The notes beneath the pieces are model-generated. The model was given only the letters and a program-made list of their open reading frames with translations, was not told the origin of the DNA and did no database searches. From UBA1794 sp050946375 (lineage in GTDB: Bacteria > Bacteroidota > Bacteroidia > Bacteroidales > Bacteroidaceae): 64,000 nucleotides of DNA. Position 1 is the stretch's first letter. Every line of letters begins with the position of its first letter. The stretch covers positions 62,001-126,000 of the forward strand of contig JBMNUT010000001.1 in the NCBI GenBank assembly GCA_050946375.1, read 5' to 3'. The translations under genes and the position numbers were made by a program. This document shows, piece by piece, positions 53,372 through 61,846 of the stretch.

Positions 53372-53397
53372 CATCTGACCTCTAAAAACGTATGCAC

Positions 53398-53751
53398 ATG
53401 GATTCCGACAACAACACTCATCAAATCTCACAAGAAAAGAAAGGTGCGGAAACCAACTCCAAAAAGGAAGTTAAGCACATTAACATGGAGATTAAAATAA
53501 CCATTACGCCTGACCCTGAAGAGGAAAAGGCCAAGCGCAAGAGACAGGGAATAGATACCCTATGCGTCATACTGACTATTTTTTTCTTCATCCTTGCTAT
53601 ATTATTAGGGGCTTTAGGGTACGAAGCACTCTTCTGGGTATGTACCATATTTATGTGCTTATCCTTGATTATTCCAGTTAATCACTTTTTTAAGGCTCTA
53701 TTTAATATAACTTGGAAAAAACCTTTTAACGACGATTACGGCTATCTTTAG
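53398..53751 (+). CDS. Small two-helix membrane protein, paralogue C
   Basis: A 117-residue protein starting MDSDNNTHQ (ATG at 53398; one at 53392 is possible). It shares EVKHINMEIKITITPDPEEE with paralogues A and B, has two helices (LCVILTIFFFILAILLGAL, FWVCTIFMCLSLIIPVN) and ends DDYGYL like B. Part of a recent duplication that also copied the downstream block. Confidence 0.65.
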   Translation: MDSDNNTHQISQEKKGAETNSKKEVKHINMEIKITITPDPEEEKAKRKRQGIDTLCVILTIFFFILAILLGALGYEALFWVCTIFMCLSLIIPVNHFFKALFNITWKKPFNDDYGYL

Positions 53752-53871
53752 CCTCCTTTCCTGCTCATCCTTTCGGCCAGCCGCTTGAGGGATTTTTCCG
53801 CGGTGGCTGGTTTTGTTTTGTCCTGCGGCCGGGGAGTTTTGTCTCAGGGAAAGGGGGGTGAGCTGCTGCGG
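53737..53871. repeat. 135-bp direct repeat, copy 2
   Basis: Includes the last codons of paralogue C and the same gene-tail sequence as copy 1. In copy 2 the gene-tail frame has a stop where copy 1 has Trp, so copy 2 is more decayed. Confidence 0.85.
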
Positions 53872-53930
53872 GGTGAGCTTCTTCCTGACGTGCGGCTGCA
53901 GACCGAATGCACAAACTCAATCATACAAAT

Positions 53931-54017
53931 CCTGATGCAAGACTTCTTGTTTGCCGATGCAAGACTTTTTCGAAAAACATGCAAGACTTTGCGGCCCAAC
54001 ATGCAAGGCAATTCGGA
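53931..54017 (+). repeat. 87-bp direct repeat, left flank of the CRISPR-Cas locus
   Basis: Matches 61946-62032 at 85 of 87 positions. It is made of units of the dispersed family: GATGCAAGACTT, CTTTTTCGAAAAACATGCAAG, ATGCAAGGC. Together the two copies enclose the tracrRNA, cas genes and array (about 8 kb). Confidence 0.9.
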
Positions 54018-54076
54018 CCGGAAGACAGGGACTTCTTACAATTCTTATAGCAGATGCATGCCCTTGAGCAAAGGGC

Positions 54077-54160
54077 AAAAAAAATCCCCCGTAGGACGAG
54101 GGAACCAAATGTTTTCACAACGGAATAATCCTTATTGTGATTTGCTTTCAAATTATTACT
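54077..54160 (-). ncRNA. tracrRNA
   Basis: On the reverse strand, 54155-54135 reads TAATTTGAAAGCAAATCACAA, an exact 21-nt anti-repeat to the CRISPR repeat. A small GGA/TCC hairpin (nexus-like) and a terminator hairpin with CCCTCG/CGGGGG stem follow (about 54085-54104), ending in eight T at 54084-54077. A promoter (CTTG, 20 bases, TACTTTTG) precedes it, so the RNA should start near 54160 and be about 85 nt. It is divergent from cas9. Confidence 0.9.
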
Positions 54161-54166
54161 ACACCA

Positions 54167-54198
54167 CAAAAGTAAGGGAAAAGTCTAATACATACAAG
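54167..54198 (-). promoter_or_regulatory. tracrRNA promoter
   Basis: On the reverse strand, CTTG at 54198-54195, 20 bases, TACTTTTG at 54174-54167. Confidence 0.7.
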
Positions 54199-54217
54199 GT
54201 TTATGACAAAAAAATCG

Positions 54218-54225
54218 TAGCTTTG
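54218..54225 (+). promoter_or_regulatory. cas9 promoter -7 box
   Basis: TAGCTTTG, 19 bp before the cas9 start codon; the predicted leader is about 14 nt. The -33 element is weak. Confidence 0.5.
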
Positions 54226-54244
54226 GCAGAAATATCTCGAAACC

Positions 54245-57200
54245 ATGGAAAAAAGACACATCTTAGGACTGGATTTAGGCACGAACAGCATAGGCTGGGC
54301 CATGCTCACGGCTACCTCCGACGACCTACTCCCCCACTGCGAAAAGATAAACAGCGCAGGCGTCCGGGTTATTCCCACAGATGCTGCCACTCTCGGCGAC
54401 TTCGAAAGAGGGAATTCCCAGTCGTCCACTGCCGAACGCACTGCCCAACGCCTCATACGCCGCTCATACGAACGCAAAAAACTACGACGGGAAAGGCTGC
54501 ACAGAATACTAACCATACTGCACTTCCTGCCGGAACACTACGCACAAAAAATAGACCGGTACGGCAAATTTACCACCCACCCCGAGCCCAAACTGCCTTG
54601 GACCAACGACAGCCAGGGACGCCCTATCTTCCTTTTCCAGGAATCATTTCATGAAATGCTGGACGACTTCCGCCTGCATCAGCCCCAATCGACAAGCCAA
54701 GAACGAAAGATACCTTACGACTGGACACTCTACTACCTGCGCAAAAAGGCCTTGACCCAGAAGATACACAAAGAAGAACTCGCCTGGATACTACTGAACT
54801 TCAACCAGAAGCGGGGCTATCACCAGCTACGGGAAGAAGCAAAGTCCTCCCAGAGCCAAAAGATTCGTCAGTATCTCGTCAGCTCAACTGTATGCGACAT
54901 CACTGACACGAAACAACTCTACAAAGGGCTGAAAATACTCATCGTAACGTTGGAAGACGGAACGAAAGGGAAAATCTTCCAGAAAGAGATACCCGACTGG
55001 ATCGGACAGAAGAAAGACATCCTCGTAACCGTCGACATCGACAAAGACGGGAAAGACAAATACGACGAAACCGGAGCACTAAGCTGCCGTTTCAAGATAC
55101 CTACCGAACAAGAGTGGAGCGAACAGTGGGAACTGGTCAAGACCAAAACCCAGACCGACCTCGACCGTTCGGGAAAGACCGTAGGCAGCTACATCTACGA
55201 CACACTCCTGCAAACGCCCAAACAGAAGATACGAGGGAAATTAGTCCGTACCATCGAACGCACTTACTACAAGGAGGAACTCCGCCAGATTCTGGAAAAA
55301 CAAAAAGAATTCCACCCCGAGCTACGAGACAGGCAGCTCTACGAAACGTGTGTTAACGAACTATATCCCCAAAACGAAAATCACCGGAATTCAACCGCCC
55401 AAGACTTATCCCGCCTCCTGCTCGACGACGTTCTGTTTTACCAGCGTCCGCTAAAGAGCAAGAAATCGCTGATAGCCAATTGCCCCTACGAAGAATACAC
55501 CCAGGTAGACAAAGCAACCGGCGAAATCAGGCACTTCAGCCCGAAGTGCATAGCCAAGTCGCACCCTCTCTTCCAGGAATTCCGTCTGTGGCAATTTCTT
55601 TCCAACCTGCGCATCTATCAGCGCGAAGCCATCCTCAACGGGAAACGCTGCTTCGACGTAGACGTCACCTCCCGCTTCCTAAAGGACGAAAACGACTACA
55701 CCGACCTTTTCGACTGGCTCACCAGGCAGAAAACCATCAAACAGGACACACTGCTGAAGTATCCCCCTTTCCGGCTGAGCAAAAGCGAAAGGTCCGCCTA
55801 TCGCTGGAACTACGTCGAATCGAAAGATTATCCCGGCAACGAGACCCATGCCCTGCTGCTCGAATACCTGAAGAAAGCCGGAATTCCGGCCGACTTCCTC
55901 AACCGGGAAACCGAAGAAGCGCTCTGGCACATACTCTATTCCGTATCCGACTCCATCGAGCTGCAGAAAGCACTAAATACCTTCGCAGCCAAACACCAGT
56001 TGAGCGACACTTTCGCAACCACATTCGCAAGCATACCCCCATTCAAGAAAGACTACGGAGCCTATTCCTACCGGGCTATCAAGAAACTGCTGCCGCTGAT
56101 GCGGATGGGGAAATACTGGGACGAAAACGCCATCGACCCCTCTACACGCGAACGCATCGGGAAAATCATCACGGGAGAGTACGACGAGACAATCCGGGAA
56201 CGCGTAAGGGAAAAGGCCATCCACCTCTCCGAACTGTCTTCCTTCAGAGGACTCCCGCTCTGGCTGGCCTGCTACGTAGTCTACGACCGCCACTCCGAGG
56301 CCAAAACCATCCAGAGATGGACACAACCCGCTGACATCGACACATATTTGAGCAACTTCAAGCAGCACTCGTTGCACAATCCCCTCGTAGAACAGGTAGT
56401 CATGGAAACGCTGCGCACCGTGCGCGACATCTGGAAACAAGAAGGGCACATCGACGAAATACACCTCGAACTGGGACGCGAGATGAAGAGCTCCTCAAAA
56501 GAACGCGCCCAAATGACCCAACGAAGCCTGCAGGAAGAGAATACCAACCTGCGCATCAGAGCGCTCCTTTCCGAGCTTGCCAACCCGGAACTCGAGATAG
56601 AAAACGTGCGTCCCTATTCGCCTTATCAGCAGGAATTGCTGAAAATCTACGAAGACGGAGTACTAAACAGCGAAGAAAATATCCCCGACGATATCAAAAA
56701 CATCATCAACAAATTCAAAGGATACAATACCCCCAATCGCCCTACGAAAGCCGAAGTCCAGCGATACAAACTCTGGTTGGAACAAAAGTATCGTTCGCCC
56801 TACACGGGAGCCATCATACCCTTGGGGAAATTGTTCACATCGGCTTACGAAATAGAGCACATCATTCCACAAGCCCGCTACTTCGACAACTCGTTTAGCA
56901 ACAAGATAATTTGCGAATCCGCCGTAAACAAGCTGAAAGACACGCAGCTGGGGCACGAATTCATCAAGAGCCATCAGGGAGAAATCGTGCAGCTCGGCTT
57001 CGGACAAAGCGTAAGAATTCAGACAATCGAGGCCTACGAACAATTCGTCAAGGAGCACTATTCGCACAATCCCGCCAAGCTGAAGAAACTGCTCATGGAC
57101 GACCTTCCCGACAACTTCACCTCGCGCCAGCTGAACGACACCCGCTACATCAGCAAATTCATAATGGCCCTGCTCTCGAACATCGTACGGGAAGAAGACG

Positions 57201-58753
57201 AACAGGAAGGCATCTCCAAAAATCTGATCGTATGTACAGGAAACATCACAGACAGATTGAAAAAAGACTGGGGCATCAACGACGTATGGAACCAAATCAT
57301 TCTCCCCCGGTTCCTGCGTCTGAACGAAATGAGCGGCAGCACCCGTTTCACCACCTACAATACCAATCACCAGCTCATCCCCTCCGTACCCCTGGAATTC
57401 CTGAAAGGCTTCAACAAAAAGCGCATAGACCATCGCCACCATGCCATGGACGCCATAGTCATTGCCTGCGCCAGCCGGAACATCGTGAACTACCTGAACA
57501 ACGAGTCTTCCCATAAGGACAGCAAAATATCCCGCTACGACCTGCAACACCTGCTCTGCGACAAAAAGCGGATAGACGCACAAGGCAATTACCATTGGCT
57601 TATAAAAAAGCCGTGGCCCACCTTCACCACCGACGTCTATGCCACTCTGCAAAACATAATAGTCAGCTTCAAAAGAAATCTGCGGATAACCACCCGGTCT
57701 ACCAACCACTACCAACGTTACGTAGACGGGAAGAAGAAATTCGTAAAGCAAGAAGGGGAAAACCTGGCCATCCGCAAACCTCTGCACAAAGAGACCTTCT
57801 ACGGCGAAGTAAATCTCAGGGACATAAAAACCGTTCCCCTGAAAGAAGCCCTCAAAAGGCCTAAAACAATCGTAGAAAAAGACCTGAAGAAAAAGTTGAA
57901 AGAACTGCTCGCACAGAATTACAACGAGAAGCAAATAAGGCAATACTTCGAGGATCACAAAGACACGTGGCAGGACGTCGACTTAGGGGGAATCGAAGTT
58001 TACTACTTTACGAACGAGACAAAATACCGTTTCTTTGCTTCCCGTAAACCACTAAACACAGACTTCGGTCCGAAAATGATCGATAAAATAACCGATACCG
58101 GTATCCGAAAGATTCTGCTCCGCCACCTGGAAATGCACGGGAACGACCCGAAATCCGCTTTTACCCCGGAAGGAATTGAAGAAATGAACCGGAACATCAC
58201 CGCCCTGAACGATGGCAAATACCACCAACCCATCTATAAAGTGCGCAAATATGAGCAAGCAAACAAATTCGCGGTGGGCAATACCGGAAATAAAGTCCAT
58301 CAATATGTAGAAGCAGCAAAAGGGACAAACCTGTTCTTTTCTGTCTACGAGACAGAAGAGGAAGACAAGAAAAGCGGAGAAACCATACAGAAACGCAGTT
58401 TCAAGACCCTCTCTTTGCGAGAAGCCATCAGGCGCCGTACCGACAAATCATCAGGCGAACAAACCGATTTGCCCAAGTTCACGCTGTCTCCGAACGACCT
58501 GGTGTACGTGCCGACCCCGGAGGAATTGAAGAATAAGCGAGTAAACCATCCCCTAAACAGGGAGCGCATCTACAAAATGGTCAGCTGCACAGGAAGCGAA
58601 TGCTATTTCATTCCATTTAATGTTGCAACCAGCATTGTCGATAAATACGAATACTCCTCAAAAAATAAGATGGAAAGAGCAATAACCGGCGAGATGATCA
58701 AAGAAATCTGTATCCCCCTCCCGGTCGACCGATTGGGGAACCTGACAGAATAG
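54245..58753 (+). CDS. cas9: Type II-C CRISPR-associated endonuclease Cas9
   Basis: A 1502-residue Cas9, within the size range of large Bacteroidetes II-C enzymes. RuvC-I is ILGLDLGTNSIGWAML with catalytic Asp10. An arginine-rich bridge helix follows (AQRLIRRSYERKKLRRERL). RuvC-II is IHLELGRE with Glu742. HNH is EIEHIIPQARYFDNSFSNKI with His872. RuvC-III is DHRHHAMDAIVIA with His1066 and Asp1069. All catalytic residues are present. It cuts DNA guided by crRNA and tracrRNA. It is the first gene of cas9-cas1-cas2; absence of csn2 and cas4 makes this subtype II-C. Confidence 0.98.
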   Translation: MEKRHILGLDLGTNSIGWAMLTATSDDLLPHCEKINSAGVRVIPTDAATLGDFERGNSQSSTAERTAQRLIRRSYERKKLRRERLHRILTILHFLPEHYAQKIDRYGKFTTHPEPKLPWTNDSQGRPIFLFQESFHEMLDDFRLHQPQSTSQERKIPYDWTLYYLRKKALTQKIHKEELAWILLNFNQKRGYHQLREEAKSSQSQKIRQYLVSSTVCDITDTKQLYKGLKILIVTLEDGTKGKIFQKEIPDWIGQKKDILVTVDIDKDGKDKYDETGALSCRFKIPTEQEWSEQWELVKTKTQTDLDRSGKTVGSYIYDTLLQTPKQKIRGKLVRTIERTYYKEELRQILEKQKEFHPELRDRQLYETCVNELYPQNENHRNSTAQDLSRLLLDDVLFYQRPLKSKKSLIANCPYEEYTQVDKATGEIRHFSPKCIAKSHPLFQEFRLWQFLSNLRIYQREAILNGKRCFDVDVTSRFLKDENDYTDLFDWLTRQKTIKQDTLLKYPPFRLSKSERSAYRWNYVESKDYPGNETHALLLEYLKKAGIPADFLNRETEEALWHILYSVSDSIELQKALNTFAAKHQLSDTFATTFASIPPFKKDYGAYSYRAIKKLLPLMRMGKYWDENAIDPSTRERIGKIITGEYDETIRERVREKAIHLSELSSFRGLPLWLACYVVYDRHSEAKTIQRWTQPADIDTYLSNFKQHSLHNPLVEQVVMETLRTVRDIWKQEGHIDEIHLELGREMKSSSKERAQMTQRSLQEENTNLRIRALLSELANPELEIENVRPYSPYQQELLKIYEDGVLNSEENIPDDIKNIINKFKGYNTPNRPTKAEVQRYKLWLEQKYRSPYTGAIIPLGKLFTSAYEIEHIIPQARYFDNSFSNKIICESAVNKLKDTQLGHEFIKSHQGEIVQLGFGQSVRIQTIEAYEQFVKEHYSHNPAKLKKLLMDDLPDNFTSRQLNDTRYISKFIMALLSNIVREEDEQEGISKNLIVCTGNITDRLKKDWGINDVWNQIILPRFLRLNEMSGSTRFTTYNTNHQLIPSVPLEFLKGFNKKRIDHRHHAMDAIVIACASRNIVNYLNNESSHKDSKISRYDLQHLLCDKKRIDAQGNYHWLIKKPWPTFTTDVYATLQNIIVSFKRNLRITTRSTNHYQRYVDGKKKFVKQEGENLAIRKPLHKETFYGEVNLRDIKTVPLKEALKRPKTIVEKDLKKKLKELLAQNYNEKQIRQYFEDHKDTWQDVDLGGIEVYYFTNETKYRFFASRKPLNTDFGPKMIDKITDTGIRKILLRHLEMHGNDPKSAFTPEGIEEMNRNITALNDGKYHQPIYKVRKYEQANKFAVGNTGNKVHQYVEAAKGTNLFFSVYETEEEDKKSGETIQKRSFKTLSLREAIRRRTDKSSGEQTDLPKFTLSPNDLVYVPTPEELKNKRVNHPLNRERIYKMVSCTGSECYFIPFNVATSIVDKYEYSSKNKMERAITGEMIKEICIPLPVDRLGNLTE

Positions 58754-58760
58754 AAACGAT

Positions 58761-59693
58761 ATGATCAAGAAAACCCTCTATTTCAGCAATCCGGCATACC
58801 TGTCAGTACGCAATGCCCAACTGGTTATCAAACTTCCGGAAGTGGAGCGTAGCGCTTCACTCCCGGAAGCTATGAAACGACAATCTGAACTAACCAAACC
58901 CATAGAGGACATAGGAGTCGTTATCTTGGACAATAAACAAATAACCATTACTTCTGCAGCCATAGCAGCGTTATTAGAGAACAATTGTGCCTTGATCACC
59001 TGCGACAACAGAAGCATGCCGGTCGGGCTAATGCTGCCGCTTTACGGAAATACCACCCAAAACGAACGGTTCAGGAAGCAATTGGATGCCTCTCTACCCC
59101 TAAAGAAACAGCTATGGCAGCAAACGATTCAAGCCAAAATCAACAATCAAGCCGCAGTACTCCACGAATGTACCCACAGAGAAACCAAATGCATGCGAGT
59201 TTGGGCCAATAATGTCCGTAGTGGTGATCCCGATAATCTGGAAGCCCGGGCGGCGGCTTATTATTGGAAGATATTATTTGCCGATGTAGAAGGATTTACC
59301 CGTGACCGGGAAGGAGTTCCTCCTAATAACCTGTTAAACTATGGATATGCCATACTCCGTGCCATAATAGCACGCGGATTGGTCGCCAGCGGTCTACTGC
59401 CCACGTTAGGCATTCACCACCACAACCGCTACAATGCCTATTGTCTGGCAGATGATATCATGGAGCCTTATCGTCCGTATGTGGACAAGTTGGTATTCGG
59501 ACTCTATCAGAAATACGGGAAAGACATATCCCTGACTAAAGAAATCAAGATTTCCATGCTCGCAATTCCTACTCTTGAAGTACGGATTTCGGGGAAACGA
59601 AGTCCATTGATGGTAGCTGCGGGACAAACTACGGCTACCTTATATAAATGCTTTGCCGGAGAGCTACGCAGGATTGCCTACCCGGAACTATAA
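58761..59693 (+). CDS. cas1: CRISPR-associated endonuclease Cas1
   Basis: A 310-residue integrase: N-terminal beta domain and C-terminal helical domain with the metal ligands Glu161 (NLEARAAAYYW), His in LGIHHHNRYNAY and Asp/Glu in LADDIMEPYRPYVD. With Cas2 it integrates spacers. Begins 7 bp after cas9 and shares one base with the cas2 start (stop TAA at 59691-59693, ATG at 59693). Confidence 0.97.
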   Translation: MIKKTLYFSNPAYLSVRNAQLVIKLPEVERSASLPEAMKRQSELTKPIEDIGVVILDNKQITITSAAIAALLENNCALITCDNRSMPVGLMLPLYGNTTQNERFRKQLDASLPLKKQLWQQTIQAKINNQAAVLHECTHRETKCMRVWANNVRSGDPDNLEARAAAYYWKILFADVEGFTRDREGVPPNNLLNYGYAILRAIIARGLVASGLLPTLGIHHHNRYNAYCLADDIMEPYRPYVDKLVFGLYQKYGKDISLTKEIKISMLAIPTLEVRISGKRSPLMVAAGQTTATLYKCFAGELRRIAYPEL

Positions 59694-60025
59694 TGGACCG
59701 CTTTAGCGAATACCGGATCATGTGGGTATTGGTTCTTTTCGATTTGCCTACCGAAACAAAAAAAGAGAAGAAAGCCTATACCGACTTTCGCAAGAAGCTA
59801 CAGCGCGACGGCTTTACCATGTTCCAATTCTCCATCTATATTCGCCATTGCACAAGCAGCGAAAACGCCGCAGTCCACATCAAAAGAGTAAAATCATTCT
59901 TACCCGAAACCGGTCACGTCGGCATTATCTGCATTACAGACAAACAGTTTGGGCAAATCGAGTTATTTTACGGTAAGAAACCTCAAGAGCCCGACACTCC
60001 GGGCCAGCAATTAGAACTGTTTTAG
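59693..60025 (+). CDS. cas2: CRISPR-associated endoribonuclease Cas2
   Basis: A 110-residue ferredoxin-like protein, MDRFSEYRIMWVLVLFDLPT (Asp in LFDLPT), FQFSIYIRHC, GIICITDKQFGQIELFYGKK, typical of type II Cas2. Forms the Cas1-Cas2 integrase with the preceding gene. A longer frame upstream lies within cas1 and is not the start. Confidence 0.97.
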   Translation: MDRFSEYRIMWVLVLFDLPTETKKEKKAYTDFRKKLQRDGFTMFQFSIYIRHCTSSENAAVHIKRVKSFLPETGHVGIICITDKQFGQIELFYGKKPQEPDTPGQQLELF

Positions 60026-60032
60026 AATAATA

Positions 60033-60056
60033 AATCCCATCTTTTACAATGGGATT
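60033..60056 (+). terminator. Hairpin after cas2
   Basis: AATCCCAT (60033-60040) pairs with ATGGGATT (60049-60056) around an 8-nt loop. No T-run follows. Between here and the array (60057-60134) nothing else is recognisable. Confidence 0.5.
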
Positions 60057-60134
60057 CATTACTAAAACAAGCGATTTTTTCGTTTTAAAGAGTCCATTCC
60101 AACAAGCTATCAATCAGCAAGTAGCGCAGATTCT

Positions 60135-60334
60135 GCTGTTTTCTATGGCTCAAAGATACTAATTTGAAAGCAAATCACAACCAAGTAGTACTATTGTCCT
60201 TTTTTGCATAGCTGTTTTCTATGGCTCAAAGATACTAATTTGAAAGCAAATCACAACGCATTGTCACGAGCCCCGTCTGCAGGTTGAGCTGTTTTCTATG
60301 GCTCAAAGATACTAATTTGAAAGCAAATCACAAC
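60135..60334. CRISPR. CRISPR array: three 47-bp repeats, two spacers
   Basis: Identical 47-bp repeats at 60135-60181, 60211-60257 and 60288-60334; spacers of 29 bp (60182-60210) and 30 bp (60258-60287). The functional orientation is on the reverse strand, where repeats begin GTTGTGATTTGCTTTC and pair with the tracrRNA anti-repeat. The same repeat recurs intact at 61318 and decayed at 61842. On the crRNA strand each repeat contains GTTG, 19 bases, TATCTTTG, a near-consensus Bacteroidetes promoter. Confidence 0.98.
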
Positions 60335-60499
60335 AATTTCATTGGTTTGTACTAACTCATAGCGATAGGTATAGCACTCACCCATCACTTTTACTAGTAC
60401 AGCTTGAACTTGCTTTCGTCATTCAGAATTTTGCACTTTATGACCCTCTTAGCTTTCTTTCTTTTATTTTTCTTTCTTTTGTTTTTCTAATTATAAAAA

Positions 60500-60536
60500 A
60501 TAGGGGATTTGGTGAAGTCACCAAATAATCCCCTAT
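60500..60536. terminator. Bidirectional terminator after the 162-residue gene
   Basis: ATAGGGGATT pairs with AATCCCCTAT and TGGTGA with TCACCA; an A-run at the left and T-run at the right make it work in both directions. Lies 24 bp after the gene's stop. The rest of 60335-60499 is pyrimidine-rich with CTTTCTTT runs and no gene. Confidence 0.75.
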
Positions 60537-60559
60537 CTTTTTTAAAAGAAAGTCTCTAC

Positions 60560-61048
60560 TTACTTCTTATCTGCCTGATTAGGTGCAGTAGTGAAGTCAA
60601 GAGTCGGAATTTGCGCATAGGTCAAATTTGTAGTGCCAAACTGTACAGTCCGTACTTCTTCCATATCTGATACCTTAATCCATTTACCTTTCATAGACTC
60701 CATAGCCGTATTGACATCGCCATACTTCTGGAATTCATCAACAGCCGTGCCCTTTACAGTAACACGTTCTGTTGTTGGAGTTCCATCTTCATTATAGACC
60801 CGGCGAGACTTAGAGAAGGTAGAAGGATAAAACGGTTTGGCATTGTCAGTACCGACTTCAACCAGAATATACTGAGCCTTATTAGTACCGAACATACGTT
60901 CGAATACTGTATAATTCTCAGGAATCTGGAATACGTCTCCTACTTCCAATCCAGTGTTATCCAAAGGACGAACAGCAGTTGTAAACTTGTTAATCTTCTT
61001 AGCGCCATAAGCAAGTTGACGCTTTTCTTCAATTGCAATACTTGACAT
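60560..61048 (-). CDS. Unknown 162-residue protein in the interrupted CRISPR array
   Basis: A soluble protein starting MSSIAIEEKRQLAYGAKKIN, with beta-rich middle (LEVGDVFQIPENYTVFERMF, AQYILVEVGTDNAKPFYPST) and a C-terminus LTYAQIPTLDFTTAPNQADK. No signal peptide or membrane segment. I recognise no family. It lies with its own terminator inside the 983 bp between two intact CRISPR repeats, preceded by a cluster of small hairpins, which suggests origin from a small phage or plasmid. An anti-CRISPR role is conceivable but without evidence. Confidence 0.75.
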   Translation of the reverse strand: MSSIAIEEKRQLAYGAKKINKFTTAVRPLDNTGLEVGDVFQIPENYTVFERMFGTNKAQYILVEVGTDNAKPFYPSTFSKSRRVYNEDGTPTTERVTVKGTAVDEFQKYGDVNTAMESMKGKWIKVSDMEEVRTVQFGTTNLTYAQIPTLDFTTAPNQADKK

Positions 61049-61074
61049 AACTTTTAATATTTAAGTGGTTGATT

Positions 61075-61145
61075 GCGGTTTTCCGCTGTGACAATATAGC
61101 CGTTTGTAACGGCTAGGGTATACGCTTCTGTATAGGCTAGGGTAT
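61075..61145. repeat. Cluster of small hairpins and 11-bp direct repeats
   Basis: GCGGTTTTCCGC (61075-61086) and GCCGTTTGTAACGGC (61099-61113) are hairpins; GGCTAGGGTAT occurs at 61111 and again at 61135. The layout (hairpins plus iteron-like repeats before a gene) resembles intergenic or origin regions of small replicons; this is inference. Confidence 0.6.
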
Positions 61146-61153
61146 TGGGGCGG

Positions 61154-61176
61154 GAAAAAACCCGCTTTCGCGGGCT
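61154..61176 (-). terminator. Terminator after truncated small gene
   Basis: Reverse strand GCCCGC-GAAA-GCGGGT followed by six T. Confidence 0.8.
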
Positions 61177-61180
61177 TCTC

Positions 61181-61317
61181 TTATTCGATTTTCAAAATAT
61201 CTTTCAACGCTACTGTAATATAGAAATAAGTAACGTTATTTTGTGCAAGATAGTGCCTTATCTGAAAACCTGCCTCGACTGCTTTCTTGATTTGTTCACC
61301 ATATAAAACTATTTTAA
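61181..61317 (-). pseudogene. 5'-truncated small gene abutting a CRISPR repeat
   Basis: The reverse strand encodes KIVLYGEQIKKAVEAGFQIR, HYLAQNNVTYFYITVALK and DILKIE, then stop and terminator: clearly coding-like. There is no start codon; the frame runs directly into the intact CRISPR repeat at 61318. So the 5' end of a real gene was removed where the repeat joins. Family unknown. Confidence 0.6.
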
Positions 61318-61364
61318 GCTGTTTTCTATGGCTCAAAGATACTAATTTGAAAGCAAATCACAAC
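61318..61364. CRISPR. Separate intact CRISPR repeat
   Basis: All 47 bases equal the array repeats, but it is 983 bp from the nearest one and has no normal-length spacer on either side. Its promoter-like TATCTTTG (reverse strand, 61341-61334) points toward the array. Confidence 0.97.
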
Positions 61365-61399
61365 GAAACGTAAAGAAAGGAGAAGCGATTAAAGGAAGA

Positions 61400-61615
61400 T
61401 TACGCATTATTTTTGAAGGTAAAGTGCAAATCGGGAACCTCTTTGCCCTCTTCCTTTTGCATATCCCTTATTTCCTTGTATGCCGCCAGCATGTCTTCTC
61501 TGGCATCTTCGGCCGTATCGCCATATCCCGACAAGCCGAACCCGGGCATATCTTCCTCTACGTAGCAGGAATAATGCCCATCTTCCGTCTTTTCCATAAT
61601 AACCGTAACTTCCAT
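61400..61615 (-). CDS. hicB: HicB family antitoxin
   Basis: A 71-residue protein from the ATG at 61615: MEVTVIMEKTEDGHYSCYVE, PGFGLSGYGDTAEDAREDML, ending PDLHFTFKNNA. This is the partial RNase-H-like fold of HicB antitoxins. The partner hicA remnant is upstream on the same strand, in the usual hicA-hicB order. The antitoxin may remain functional without a toxin. Confidence 0.82.
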   Translation of the reverse strand: MEVTVIMEKTEDGHYSCYVEEDMPGFGLSGYGDTAEDAREDMLAAYKEIRDMQKEEGKEVPDLHFTFKNNA

Positions 61616-61680
61616 AATTGCACTAAATTTCAAATTCAACAATAATAAATCAGTCGTCCGAAAGACCATGGGGTGAAAGG

Positions 61681-61846
61681 TCAGAGAATTACTTCCCCCA
61701 AAAGGGCCTTGCCCGCCTTATGCGTTATTCCGGCCGATACCTCATGACTTCCGTGCCTTGCCATGGAAAATTTGTTTCCCGTTTCCGGACTGCACCCTCT
61801 GAAGTATTTCCAAGAACGTGACGACCTGCCCAGCGTTAATCGCCGC
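61681..61846 (-). pseudogene. hicA toxin remnant (5'-truncated)
   Basis: The reverse strand ends NKFSMARHGSHEVSAGITHK then AGKALLGEVIL and stop. The HGSHE segment matches the catalytic-His region and C-terminus of HicA mRNA interferases (HGxxE, G(T/I)xxxI). The N-terminal half is missing and the frame runs into a CRISPR-repeat-like sequence. It would leave hicB as an orphan antitoxin. Confidence 0.5.

Noticed and set aside
56663..57958. A 431-residue open frame antisense to cas9
   Set aside because: Antisense to the intact, motif-complete cas9; no promoter or recognisable protein family.
60560..61048. Calling the 162-residue protein in the interrupted array an anti-CRISPR
   Set aside because: Position alone is not evidence; there is no recognisable Acr family, no associated regulator gene, and the segment looks like general phage or plasmid DNA.
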